Notes under the pieces: model-generated
What the model saw: only the letters and a program-made list of their open reading frames with translations
Databases searched by the model: none
What the model was told of the DNA's origin: nothing
Assembly: GCA_903789505.1 (NCBI GenBank)
Contig: CAIFEU010000039.1
Location: 1 to 13,901, forward strand
DNA length: 13,901 nt
Origin: an uncultured Coriobacteriales bacterium
GTDB taxonomy: Bacteria; Actinomycetota; Coriobacteriia; Coriobacteriales; UMGS124
Reading direction: 5' to 3'
In this document: positions 6,943 to 13,901 of the stretch, piece after piece
Layout of the letters: each line of letters opens with the position of its first letter
Position numbering within the stretch: the stretch's first letter is position 1
Translations under genes and position numbers: made by a program

Positions 6943-8823
6943 ATGTCCGAGACCATGTGCGCAGGCGCGCCAGAGCTGGAGTCGATGGGCAACGGCGTCT
7001 GGGTCGCTCCCGGCGCACGCATCATCGACCGCTCGGGACGCAGGCGCCTCCCCATCGGATGGGACAGCTACCCCTCGATCGCACGCACGTCAGTGATCGT
7101 GGACAAGTCGTCGCTCATCGCCGACGTCATCGACGCGGGCTACAGCGCGGTCCTGTTCTGCCGGCCGCGGCGCTTCGGCAAGTCGCTCAACATGACGATG
7201 ATGAAGTCATTCTTCGAGATGGCACCTTCGGAGATGGCGCCCGCGGGCGGGCGAGCCGCCCGGGCAGGCGCTGACGCAGGCGAGCCGACGAGCAACCCGT
7301 TCGTGGGCACCGCCGTCTGGGAGGCGAACGACGGGGCGTACCGCGAGCACTTCGGCGCATACCCGGTGGTCTACCTCACGCTCTCCGCGGTGAAGGGACT
7401 CACGTGGGACGAGTCGCTGGGCGCCATCTCCCAGGCGGTCGCGTCCGAGTACGAGCGTCACGGCGAGCTCCGCTCCTGCCCGCGCCTGTCCCCCGCCGAG
7501 CTCGACTACTTCGACCGCATCGCGAGCGCGAGAGGGTCCGAGAGCGACGTCGCCGCCTCGCTCTCCCGCCTCTGCGAGCTTCTGGCGAAGGGCTCGGGCC
7601 GTCCCGCCGTCCTTCTCGTGGACGAGTACGACGCCCCGGTGATGGCGGGATACGCGAACGGGTACTACGCGCAGGCAGTGTCGTTTCTCAAGTCGTGGCT
7701 CATGGGAGCGGTCAAGAGCGGCGGGGAGTCGGTCGCCCTATCGTGCCTCACCGGTGTGCAGCGCGTCACGAAGGAGTCGGTCTTCTCCGACCTCAACAAC
7801 CTCGTGGTGGACACGCCCCTCACGACGCGCTTTGACGAGCGCTTCGGTTTCACCGAGGAGGAGGTCGCGGCGCTGGCGAGCTACCTCGGCAAATCGGACA
7901 GGACAGACCTCGAGACGGCCCGCGACTGGTACGACGGTTACCGATTCGGAAACGCTGACGTCTACAACCCCTGGAGTGTGCTCAACTACTTCGACAACAA
8001 CTGCGAGCCGGACACCTGCTGGGCAAATACGTCGGAGAACGGGGTCGTGGGATCGGCGGTGAAACACGCCAGCGCCACCACGCTCGGACGCATCTACTCC
8101 TTGCTCGAGCCGGGCGGCACCGTGCAGGAGCCGCTGGAGCTGGGCGTGGTCTTTCCGGACGTGGGCGTGCGCGAGGGGGCGCTGTGGTCGATGCTCTACC
8201 TCGCGGGATACCTCACCACCGACGACGTGCGCAGGCCAAACGACAGCGGCGAGCAGCGGCGCCTGCGCGTACCCAACCGAGAGGTTCGGACGCTCTTCGC
8301 GCGCGAGGTGATGCGGCGCTTCCGTAGCGTCGCCGGGGGCGCCGGGCGACTCTCCGAGCTGCATCGCCACCTCATCACGGGCGACGCGGACGCGCTCTCC
8401 CGCGAGCTCGGGCGAATCCTCTCCGAGAGCGCGAGCTCCTTTGACCTCTCGTCCGAGAACTCAGTGCACATGCTCCTGCTTGGGCTGTGCTTCGGCATCG
8501 TCGGCTACGTCGACCCGCTCTCAAACCGGGAGTTCGGGTCGGGTCGCCCCGACATCCGTCTGGAGCCTGACCCCGAGCTCGACGCCAGTCGCTCGCCCGT
8601 GCCCGGTCAAAGGCCGCTTGTGACCATCGAGATCAAGTTTGCGAGACGGCACGCAGACGGGATGTCGGACGCCCTGGAGGAGCTCGCTCAGTCGGAGCTA
8701 GACCAGATCTCCGCGCGCGGATACGACGGCGGGAAGCTGCCCGCGGGAGCGACCGGTCGCGTTCGTTGGGGCATCGCGGTCTGCGGCAAGCGCGTCGCCA
8801 CTGCGTTCGAGCGCGCGCAATAG
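6943..8823 (+). CDS. AAA-ATPase-like / PD-(D/E)XK nuclease superfamily protein (DUF1703 type)
   Basis: 626 aa; cytosolic. The N-terminal AAA-ATPase-like domain starts with the family hallmark YPSIARTSVIVDKSSLI (43-59) and the variant P-loop RPRRFGKS (74-81), with Walker B AVLLVDEYDAPV (222-233). The middle contains the usual YDGYRFG and VYNPWSVLNYF. The C-terminal domain has a nuclease-like pattern: GRPDI (D537), then VTIEIKF (E563, K565), then a QI..RGY helix; an insert rich in Pro/Asp separates the first two. A second Gly/Ala-rich insert lies at 98-118. These proteins are abundant in gut bacteria, often in many copies; their role is unknown. Start ATG 6943 has AAGG 8 bases upstream. The gene is bracketed by two copies of an 84-bp repeat, which suggests it moved or was duplicated with them. 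Confidence 0.88.
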   Translation: MSETMCAGAPELESMGNGVWVAPGARIIDRSGRRRLPIGWDSYPSIARTSVIVDKSSLIADVIDAGYSAVLFCRPRRFGKSLNMTMMKSFFEMAPSEMAPAGGRAARAGADAGEPTSNPFVGTAVWEANDGAYREHFGAYPVVYLTLSAVKGLTWDESLGAISQAVASEYERHGELRSCPRLSPAELDYFDRIASARGSESDVAASLSRLCELLAKGSGRPAVLLVDEYDAPVMAGYANGYYAQAVSFLKSWLMGAVKSGGESVALSCLTGVQRVTKESVFSDLNNLVVDTPLTTRFDERFGFTEEEVAALASYLGKSDRTDLETARDWYDGYRFGNADVYNPWSVLNYFDNNCEPDTCWANTSENGVVGSAVKHASATTLGRIYSLLEPGGTVQEPLELGVVFPDVGVREGALWSMLYLAGYLTTDDVRRPNDSGEQRRLRVPNREVRTLFAREVMRRFRSVAGGAGRLSELHRHLITGDADALSRELGRILSESASSFDLSSENSVHMLLLGLCFGIVGYVDPLSNREFGSGRPDIRLEPDPELDASRSPVPGQRPLVTIEIKFARRHADGMSDALEELAQSELDQISARGYDGGKLPAGATGRVRWGIAVCGKRVATAFERAQ

Positions 8824-8825
8824 GC

Positions 8826-8843
8826 GCCCCCCGCGCGCGGGGC
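8826..8843 (+). terminator. Possible GC hairpin after the AAA-ATPase-like gene
   Basis: GCCCC and GGGGC (8826-8830, 8839-8843) can pair two bases after the stop, and the stem extends inward with one mismatch. There is no T-run, so support is weak. Confidence 0.3.
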
Positions 8844-8926
8844 TTACGGTGCCTCACGGAAGGGCCCCGAAGGACGTCCCCAACCCTGCTTTCCAGCCAA
8901 AATCGGGCAATCCGCCGGACAGGGCG
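8843..8926 (+). repeat. 84-bp intergenic repeat, right copy
   Basis: Same direction as the copy at 6632-6715, with 8 mismatches in 84. It starts 19 bases after the stop of the ATPase gene and ends 30 bases before the 3' end of the YefM-like relic, which is where a toxin partner would be expected. Confidence 0.75.
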
Positions 8927-8956
8927 TCCTCACTCGCACGCACCCCCCACACTCGC

Positions 8957-9212
8957 CTACCGAGTCAGCCCGCGCTCAGAAGCGTTCCCCGCCTCCAGCT
9001 GGGCCTTCGACTCGACGAGCCAGTCGTAATTTGTCGTATTGCCAAATAGATGAATGTTCTCAAGAATATTGTTGCAAGTTTACTGAGATATCATTACTAC
9101 ATTATTGTCATTCTTACACGTTACGACAAGCGGCCCGCACTCATCGACAATCCGGTCAAAATACGTCGACAGGTGTTCGCGCAGCGACGGGCAGTTGGTT
9201 AGCAGCAATCAC
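8957..9212 (-). pseudogene. YefM/Phd-family antitoxin pseudogene
   Basis: On the minus strand a good ribosome site (GGGAGGG) precedes GTG at 9212-9210 and the peptide VIAAN, the expected start of a YefM-like antitoxin (M-IAAN). After about six codons a one-base excess shifts the frame; the rest continues as PSLREHLSTYFDRIVDE, CGPLVVTCKNDNNVVMISQ, then a TAA (9082-9080), then NNILENIHLFGNTTNYDWL and VESKAQLEAGN to a TAG at 8959-8957. Without the frameshift and the nonsense codon this would be a normal antitoxin of about 84 aa, with the stop replacing the acidic residue that follows the VMxSxx motif. No YoeB/RelE-type toxin follows; the 84-bp repeat does. Base composition is lower in GC than the neighbours, suggesting acquisition. 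The family match is strong by motif order. Confidence 0.72.
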
Positions 9213-9351
9213 GATGCCCTCCCTCGATCGGCAAATGCGCGGATGCTACGGACAAAATGTCATGCGAATGTGGCGCAATCAGTGTACGAAGCGGTCGGCA
9301 CGTCAGTTGGGTCCCAAGCGGGTTGTCGCCCCATCACCCTCCCTGAAAGCC
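9213..9351. other. Gene-free stretch upstream of the YefM relic
   Basis: Probably contains the promoter of the decayed antitoxin, reading leftwards. I see no intact gene and no firm promoter. Confidence 0.3.
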
Positions 9352-9426
9352 CCACTTGTTCATTCACTTATTCACTCACTTATTCAATTGAATAAGTGAG
9401 TGAATAAGTTGGTGAATAAGCTGGCG
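9352..9426. repeat. Palindromic array of 12-bp units, copy 1
   Basis: 75 bases, identical to 11101-11175 except one base (9358). Its last 72 bases divide into six 12-bp units: three of the form CTTATTCAnnnn, then three of the form AATAAGnnnnnn in the opposite sense, meeting at CAATTG. The central 44 bases are a perfect palindrome. This copy lies 76 bases beyond the stop codon of the COG2865 gene. Confidence 0.85.
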
Positions 9427-9475
9427 GGGCGGGCTGCGGTCGAGAGGCCATTGGGCGCGCAGACGAACGGCGAGC

Positions 9476-9500
9476 GGCGCGCCGCCTGCCTCGGCGCGCC
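9476..9500 (-). terminator. GGCGCGCC hairpin after the COG2865 gene
   Basis: GGCGCGCC occurs at 9476-9483 and 9493-9500, is self-complementary, and encloses a 9-base loop. It starts two bases after the stop codon on the minus strand. No T-tract. Confidence 0.4.
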
Positions 9501-9502
9501 CG

Positions 9503-11011
9503 TCAGCGCGTTCTCATCCGGTACCGCTGCTTTGTGCTCCCCCTCGCCTCCATCGGCTCGAGCGTCCCGTCGGCGATCATCTGCTTGACGTACTTGTACA
9601 CCGTCGCGCGCGATCGTCCCGTGACATGCATCAACTCCGTGGTGCTGACAGAGCCCTTCGTCTCAAGGGCACCGAGGATTGCCGCCTTGACCTGCTCGCC
9701 CACCGGCAAGCTCGCCTCGCTGTCGGTCAGTCGCCTGCGCTGGAACGTGAGAGAGAAGAAGGCGATCGTGTCCTTTGCGACGGGCCTGGGCATCAGCGCC
9801 CCGGCGAGCTCCGCCTCGATGGTCTGATAGCCCGTGCCCCTATTCTCGGCGACAAACGTGCCGTCCGCGTAGGGCGTGCTCTCGAGAAGGTTCGCCAGGT
9901 GCTGGTTCCTCGTAGACGTGATGCCATCGACTCCGAGCGTGCGCACGGTGACGTTCCCGAACAACCCGCCCGGGCTGACGATCTCGAGACGGTCGACGTA
10001 CAGGTCCACCTGCACGGGAGTACCCAGCGACTGGGGAGAGTAGTCGCGGTGCATGAGCGCGTTCACGATTGCCTCGCGCAGGGCGATAGGGGGATAGTCG
10101 GGGACCTCCCTGCGATACGCTCCCTTGACAATCGCGCCCGTCCTCGTGTTGCGCCCGACGGCGGCGATGGCGTCCTCGACCATCTGCGGGATGGGCCCGA
10201 CCATCGTCGCCGAATCGAGTAACCGCTCCCCAAAGGAGGTCACATCCGACTTGCGCGTACCGGGATAGCAGGCAAAGGAGACGTTGAGCCTCGGAAAGAA
10301 CTGCTGGGGGTAGTCCCCGAGTGCCATCAGCCCGGCAAGCGTCGGCCGAGGGACCCCGCTCTCGTCCGGGAGAATCGCGCCGAGCCTGAGAAGCGCCGCG
10401 GTGTCGTCGAGCTTTGCGAAGTTCCTCGCGTGGACGCGCCGCTCCCTGGCGAGAAGCCCGCCGACGAGCTCCTGGGAGAGGTCGGTTACCTGGGCGCCTT
10501 CCACAACCCGAGCGTCGTATTGCGGCTGGTTGTGTTCGTCAATCAGCCTGTCAACCTCGTACGAGGTCAGGCGCATGTCACCGTCCCCGGTGCGGATATA
10601 CGACCCGCTGTACCTGTCGCTCGCCTTGATGAAGCACGGCTTGTCGGCAGGCCTCATCTCGGAAATGTGCGCGACGACCACCGGCTTTCCCTCGAAGAGA
10701 AGCGCCTGAATGTCGGGCCGTACCGGGGGCGACATGAGCTCGGCACACGCATGCACCAACGAATCCTGAACAGACTGGACGTCAAAGCCCTCCACGGGAA
10801 CAAAGCCGTCCTTCTCAGATATCCCGCAGATGATGAAGCCGCCCGACCCATTGGAGAACGCCGAAATCGTCCGGGCGATGTCCTTGGTCAGCTCCTTTTT
10901 AGACGACTTGACCTCGTAGCGCTGAAGGTCGACGCCGACGGCGCGCATAAGGCCGATGACCTCGGCAAGCTTCTCAGCAGAGATGTCGCCGCCCATTCCC
11001 TCGTCCGTCAT
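9503..11011 (-). CDS. COG2865-type ATP-binding regulator (AlbA_2 + GHKL ATPase + winged helix)
   Basis: 502 aa; cytosolic, a predicted DNA-binding regulator. Domains in order: AlbA_2/Schlafen-like (YEVKSS at 32-37, then DIARTISAFSNGSGGFIICG, 44-63); a central linker; a GHKL-type ATPase with N-box LREAIVNALMHRDYS (311-325), EIVSPGGLFG (343-352) and RGTG (391-394); and a C-terminal winged helix (about 437-490, with VSTTELMHVTGRSRATVYKYV). I prefer the ATG at 11011-11009 because GGGAGGA lies just upstream; a GTG at 11104 would add 31 unlikely residues and would start inside a repeat. Its ligands and targets are not known for this family. Near-identical 12-bp-unit palindromic arrays lie on both sides, one 90 bases before the start, so it may bind them and control itself. 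A small hairpin (11057-11074) lies in its leader. Confidence 0.87.
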   Translation of the reverse strand: MTDEGMGGDISAEKLAEVIGLMRAVGVDLQRYEVKSSKKELTKDIARTISAFSNGSGGFIICGISEKDGFVPVEGFDVQSVQDSLVHACAELMSPPVRPDIQALLFEGKPVVVAHISEMRPADKPCFIKASDRYSGSYIRTGDGDMRLTSYEVDRLIDEHNQPQYDARVVEGAQVTDLSQELVGGLLARERRVHARNFAKLDDTAALLRLGAILPDESGVPRPTLAGLMALGDYPQQFFPRLNVSFACYPGTRKSDVTSFGERLLDSATMVGPIPQMVEDAIAAVGRNTRTGAIVKGAYRREVPDYPPIALREAIVNALMHRDYSPQSLGTPVQVDLYVDRLEIVSPGGLFGNVTVRTLGVDGITSTRNQHLANLLESTPYADGTFVAENRGTGYQTIEAELAGALMPRPVAKDTIAFFSLTFQRRRLTDSEASLPVGEQVKAAILGALETKGSVSTTELMHVTGRSRATVYKYVKQMIADGTLEPMEARGSTKQRYRMRTR

Positions 11012-11056
11012 CCTCGTCCTCCCGCGCCCGATGCCCACGCCGACGCCTTGCCACGT

Positions 11057-11074
11057 TCGGGGGCGAGCCCCCGA
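11057..11074 (-). promoter_or_regulatory. Leader hairpin of the COG2865 gene
   Basis: TCGGGGGC and GCCCCCGA are perfect complements with a 2-base centre, between the palindromic array and the start codon. It could be an attenuator or just GC-rich chance pairing. Confidence 0.25.
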
Positions 11075-11100
11075 CGCGGCGTTGTCATTGCCCCAGTATG

Positions 11101-11175
11101 CCACTTATTCATTCACTTATTCACTCACTTATTCAATTGAATAAGTGAGTGAATAAGTTGGTGAATAAGCTGGCG
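11101..11175. repeat. Palindromic array of 12-bp units, copy 2
   Basis: Six 12-bp units fill 11104-11175 exactly: units at 11104, 11116 and 11128 begin CTTATTCA; units at 11140, 11152 and 11164 begin AATAAG. It differs from copy 1 by one base in 75 and has the same orientation. It begins 90 bases upstream of the COG2865 start codon, a position suited to an operator. The strong AT content contrasts with the surroundings. Confidence 0.85.
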
Positions 11176-11335
11176 CGAGGGTGAGCGCCGGGCATCGAGC
11201 GAGCGGTGCGCGGGCGGGTGGGCGACAGGCAAGCGAGAGGCAGACGGGTGGCAGACGGCAGGGAAAGGCGGGCACCCGGGCGTTCGCCAGCCAAGAGCGC
11301 GGCATCCGAGCGGGAGGGCAAGACCTGTGACGCGA

Positions 11336-11379
11336 GGAGGGGCCGTGGCCGTCATGACTTCGACGACCGCGACCCCTCC
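11336..11379 (-). terminator. Hairpin terminator of the third flavoprotein gene
   Basis: Arms of 18 bases (11336-11353 and 11362-11379) pair throughout if three G-U pairs are allowed, with an 8-base loop. It lies 44 bases beyond the stop codon of the minus-strand gene. A long stem without T-run is normal for GC-rich hosts. Confidence 0.55.
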
Positions 11380-11423
11380 CCCTGTGTCAGCTACCTGCGT
11401 CGACGGACAGCGGGTCGTCCCGC

Positions 11424-13196
11424 CTAGACCCCCTGCGCCGCGTTCTGCCCCGCCACATAGCCGTAGTACATGGCCATGGCATGGCTCGCGCCGGAGAGCT
11501 TGAAGGGATACTTGACCGCGAAGCGGTCGCCCTGGATGTTGCCCGCGCAGTACAGGCCGGGGATGACCTTGCGCTCGGTCGAGATGACGTGCGCGTCCTC
11601 GTCGGAGGACAGGCCGCCCATCGTCGTCAGGCACAGCCCGATGCCGAACCGCTCGGCGTAGAACGGGCCGTCCTGAACGGGGTAGAGGTACTTCTTCTGC
11701 TTGTTGAAGTCCTCGTCATACCCGTTGGCGCACATCTGGTTGTAGCGCTCGACGCTCTCAAGGGCGTTCTCCTTGTTGAAGTCGGGGTCGTAGGCGACGA
11801 TCGCGTCGAAGAGCCCCTCGAGGGTGTCCGCCTTGAAGACGGTCTCGCCGTCGACCTTGGCGTCCATGTCGGCGAGCGTGGTGGGGAAGTCCACGATGCA
11901 GTCGCCCATCTGCTCGTCAAGGTGCGCGTCGAAGATCAAGAACGCCTTGCGCTTGGGCTCGCGGTCCATCATCAGCTCGCAGTCCGAGCAGTTGCAGTCC
12001 TCGTTCATGAACCGCTTGCCGTTGTAGTTCAGGCGCAGGTGCGGGGTCGTCAGCCCCGAGGAGGTGTCCATGTTCGCGACGTCGTTGGGGCCGCCCATGA
12101 CGTGGGTCATCGCGCAGCGGCTCTGGCTGAAGGCGGCACCAGCCCAGAACCCCATCGGGTACCCATCGCCGGTGTTGGTGGGCTTGCCCTCGTGGTCGAG
12201 GTTCGGCCAGGCAGACAGGTTCCCGTTCTCCGCCATGGTCGGGTACAGGACGGTGATCATGTCCTTGTTCGAGCCGCAGCCGCCGCACGACATGATGACG
12301 CCCTTCGCGGCATTGACCTTCTTGTACTTGCCGGTGTCGGAGTCGCGTGCGTACACGCCCACGCAGGTCCCGTCTTCCATGATCAGCTGCTCGGCATAGT
12401 GACCAAAGTAGGCGACGCCGCCGGCGTCCTCGCCCTTCTGCAGGTTCGCGTTGACGAGCTGGGTGTGGTTGGAGACCGAGATGCGGGTGGGGTACAGGCC
12501 CATGTTCTCGTTGAGGTAGTCGACGGACAGGTCGACCATGGGCATGATCGACTGGGTGCCGTCATCCATCATCGGCATTCCGCCCGCCTCGCCGTCGGAT
12601 GACGAGGAGTCCCCCTCCGAAGAGGAGATCGTGGGGGCCATCGAGACCACCGAGTCCGCCGTCGGGGTGACGAACGTGTCGTCACCGGCAATCCACCAGT
12701 CGAAGACGTTCGCCTCGTTGTAGCAGAACTTGCGGATTATCGAGTAGCTCGCCACCTTGTCGCTGTCTTCCCACTCGTGCTCGACGACCTCGTCGATGTC
12801 GACGGTGCCAAGGCCGAGCACGTCGGTCATCGTCCCGTTGATGTAGCAGTACTGCGAGGAGCGGACGCTCGGCGTATCGGCCTTCTCGATGCCGATGACC
12901 TTCGCGCCCGCCTCCGCAGCAGCGCGAAATGCGGCGACGCCGGCGACCCCGAGGCCGACGACCGCCACGTCGCAGTCGAGCTCCTCCTCAATCTGGTCCG
13001 ACGTGATCTCCGGAGGCTCTGCCGCCCACGGGTACTCCAGGCCGAACTCGCTGACCGCGTTCGCGGTCCCCTCAGACGCCGCGCCCTCCGCGGCGCGAGC
13101 GCCGCTGCTCTGGCCCGCGACGGCAACGGTCGCTGCGACGGCGCCCGCACCCGCGACGAACGACCTGCGGCTGACGCCACTCTTGGCACTCTCCAT
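11424..13196 (-). CDS. Tat-exported FAD-dependent reductase with CNCSDC motif
   Basis: 590 aa, complete. Probably an extracytoplasmic reductase of the fumarate reductase/flavocytochrome c family with unknown substrate. Twin-arginine signal SRRSFVAGAGAV (9-20) with a hydrophobic stretch to about 35; FAD Rossmann motif CDVAVVGLGVAGVAAF (75-90) and VIGIEKAD (100-107); C-terminal FAD segment GLYCAGNIQGDRF (547-559) with the Arg expected at the active site. Unusual parts are a Ser/Asp/Gly/Met-rich insert (187-213) and a cysteine cluster CNCSDC (401-406) right after NGKRFMNED, plus CGGC (304-307). There is no CxxCH heme site and no FMN_bind domain. Start ATG 13196-13194 has AAGGGGG 7 bases upstream. 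The gene is divergent from a membrane protein that may be its regulator. Confidence 0.9.
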   Translation of the reverse strand: MESAKSGVSRRSFVAGAGAVAATVAVAGQSSGARAAEGAASEGTANAVSEFGLEYPWAAEPPEITSDQIEEELDCDVAVVGLGVAGVAAFRAAAEAGAKVIGIEKADTPSVRSSQYCYINGTMTDVLGLGTVDIDEVVEHEWEDSDKVASYSIIRKFCYNEANVFDWWIAGDDTFVTPTADSVVSMAPTISSSEGDSSSSDGEAGGMPMMDDGTQSIMPMVDLSVDYLNENMGLYPTRISVSNHTQLVNANLQKGEDAGGVAYFGHYAEQLIMEDGTCVGVYARDSDTGKYKKVNAAKGVIMSCGGCGSNKDMITVLYPTMAENGNLSAWPNLDHEGKPTNTGDGYPMGFWAGAAFSQSRCAMTHVMGGPNDVANMDTSSGLTTPHLRLNYNGKRFMNEDCNCSDCELMMDREPKRKAFLIFDAHLDEQMGDCIVDFPTTLADMDAKVDGETVFKADTLEGLFDAIVAYDPDFNKENALESVERYNQMCANGYDEDFNKQKKYLYPVQDGPFYAERFGIGLCLTTMGGLSSDEDAHVISTERKVIPGLYCAGNIQGDRFAVKYPFKLSGASHAMAMYYGYVAGQNAAQGV

Positions 13197-13591
13197 CTCA
13201 GAACCCCCTTCTTCCGACCATCCGGCTGCGCGTCACCGGAAGCGCGAAGAGCAATCGCAGGGAAGGCGAGCGGCAAGCAAGGAAGCTCGCCCACGTCCCC
13301 CTGATGACCCGTTGTCCCATGCCCCCTGCGCGATTCCGGGCAGACGCGACGTACAGCTCGCAGCGTCGGCAAAAACGAGCCCCAAGTACATCGACGAGGT
13401 GGTTGAAATCGCTGGACTCGCCTCAATCAAATGATTGAGATTCGGATAAAATCCCAGCTCAGAGCAGTGCAGTTGCGATTGGGCGCCGATAGGGCCGCCC
13501 AGGAGGGGCTGAACTATAATCAGCTGACGAATCCACCTGATCACCTGATGCCATTGGGCGCGAACCATTGAGCGCAAACACGGGGAGCCAG
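13197..13591. promoter_or_regulatory. Divergent promoter region of third flavoprotein and membrane protein
   Basis: 395 bases without a gene. It contains a perfect 8-bp inverted repeat CTCAATCA-AA-TGATTGAG (13422-13439), a TAAAAT just after it (13447-13452), a consensus -10 TATAAT (13515-13520) without a recognisable -35, and a tandem repeat CACCTGAT (13534-13549). The pattern suggests activator-dependent promoters with the first palindrome as a regulator site; which gene each element serves is uncertain. Confidence 0.45.
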
Positions 13592-13901
13592 ATGCTGGGA
13601 GCTGTTCGCGAACGAAGCACCGCAAGCCGGGACGGCGATTCCATTCCCGTCAAGCCATGGCTGCTGCTTCTGTCGGCGTTCCTGTCGACCCTCATGATGT
13701 TCGTGCCGAACCTGCGCGTTCTGCGCGACATCGGAGGCGCCCCGGACACGCTGGGCAACGTCGCCGTGGCGATGATGGCGTCCTGCCTTGTGATCTCGGG
13801 GGCGTTCGCCCTGTCGAGACGCCTCCAGGAGGGCGTCGGCAGCGGCAGGCTCCCCTCATCCGCGTTCGTGCTCGCGGCGGCGCTCTACGTCGCGATGGAG
13901 G
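13592..13901 (+). CDS. Multi-pass membrane protein, possibly a membrane-bound LuxR-type regulator (3' partial)
   Basis: The first 103 residues are visible before the window ends. ATG 13592 has GGGGAG six bases upstream. After a charged N-terminus of about 20 residues come hydrophobic segments: PWLLLLSAFLSTLMMF (about 23-38), then VAVAMMASCLVISGAFALS (about 58-76), and FVLAAALYVAME starting near residue 92. This resembles the N-terminal membrane half of the LuxR-family regulators found beside Tat flavoprotein genes in Coriobacteriia, and the divergent arrangement fits that role. The DNA-binding domain would lie beyond the window, so a transporter cannot be excluded. Confidence 0.6.
   Translation, partial: MLGAVRERSTASRDGDSIPVKPWLLLLSAFLSTLMMFVPNLRVLRDIGGAPDTLGNVAVAMMASCLVISGAFALSRRLQEGVGSGRLPSSAFVLAAALYVAME

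Noticed and set aside
9031..9399. Plus-strand open frame of 122 residues
   Set aside because: It is antisense to the YefM relic and ends in the palindromic array; no ribosome site or family resemblance.
9352..9426. CRISPR array or phage attachment site
   Set aside because: The 12-bp units are contiguous without spacers and there are no cas genes; no integrase is present, so an att site has no support.
11012..11104. GTG start at 11104 for the COG2865 gene
   Set aside because: It lies inside the palindromic array, lacks a ribosome site, and adds residues without similarity; ATG 11011 has a strong one.
11481..12602. Plus-strand open frame of 373 residues
   Set aside because: Antisense to the third flavoprotein; Val/Leu/His/Arg-rich and without domains.
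1256..13196. Heme c binding in the Tat flavoproteins
   Set aside because: No CxxCH motif in either complete protein, so they are not multiheme flavocytochromes.
1..13901. tRNA, rRNA or riboswitch genes
   Set aside because: I saw no cloverleaf, rRNA signature or known riboswitch core; without a covariance search small RNAs cannot be ruled out.

Overview
The window is high-GC DNA. Its content suggests a Coriobacteriia actinobacterium, probably Eggerthellaceae or a relative. The evidence is a set of Tat-exported fumarate-reductase-like flavoproteins without fused cytochromes, one of them divergent from a multi-pass membrane protein that starts like the membrane-bound LuxR-type regulators common in that class. 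This placement is inferred from gene content; no marker gene is present.

Layout. (1) 1-3061: two convergent flavoprotein genes. The first (+) is cut by the window start; it ends in an FMN-binding domain with a covalent-flavinylation motif, but no stop codon follows the conserved end. The second (-) is a complete Tat-exported FAD reductase. Two strong hairpins lie between them. (2) 3062-3542: a divergent control region with inverted repeats. (3) 3543-4706 (+): a HemW-like protein that has lost two of its three radical-SAM cysteines. (4) 4707-11423: an accessory stretch holding three nucleotide-binding genes unrelated to the flavoproteins, namely a COG1373/DUF4143 AAA+ ATPase (+), an AAA-ATPase-like/PD-(D/E)XK protein (+) and a COG2865 AlbA_2/GHKL/winged-helix regulator (-). 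They are interspersed with two decayed antitoxin genes (HI1420/HigA-like and YefM/Phd-like) whose toxins are absent. Each intact gene is associated with its own repeat: a 46-bp AT-rich inverted repeat before the first, an 84-bp direct repeat on both sides of the second, and a 75-bp palindromic array of six 12-bp units on both sides of the third. (5) 11424-13196 (-): a third Tat-exported flavoprotein, divergent from (6) a membrane protein starting at 13592 and running off the end.

How it fits together. The flavoproteins probably act outside the membrane as terminal reductases for fumarate-like or other organic acceptors. None has a CxxCH heme site, so electrons must come from another carrier; the FMN domain of the first protein could pass them within one chain. 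The middle section looks like an integration hotspot where toxin-antitoxin loci have decayed and standalone ATPase/regulator cassettes have arrived. The most unusual structure is the pair of near-identical palindromic 12-bp-period arrays that bracket the COG2865 gene.
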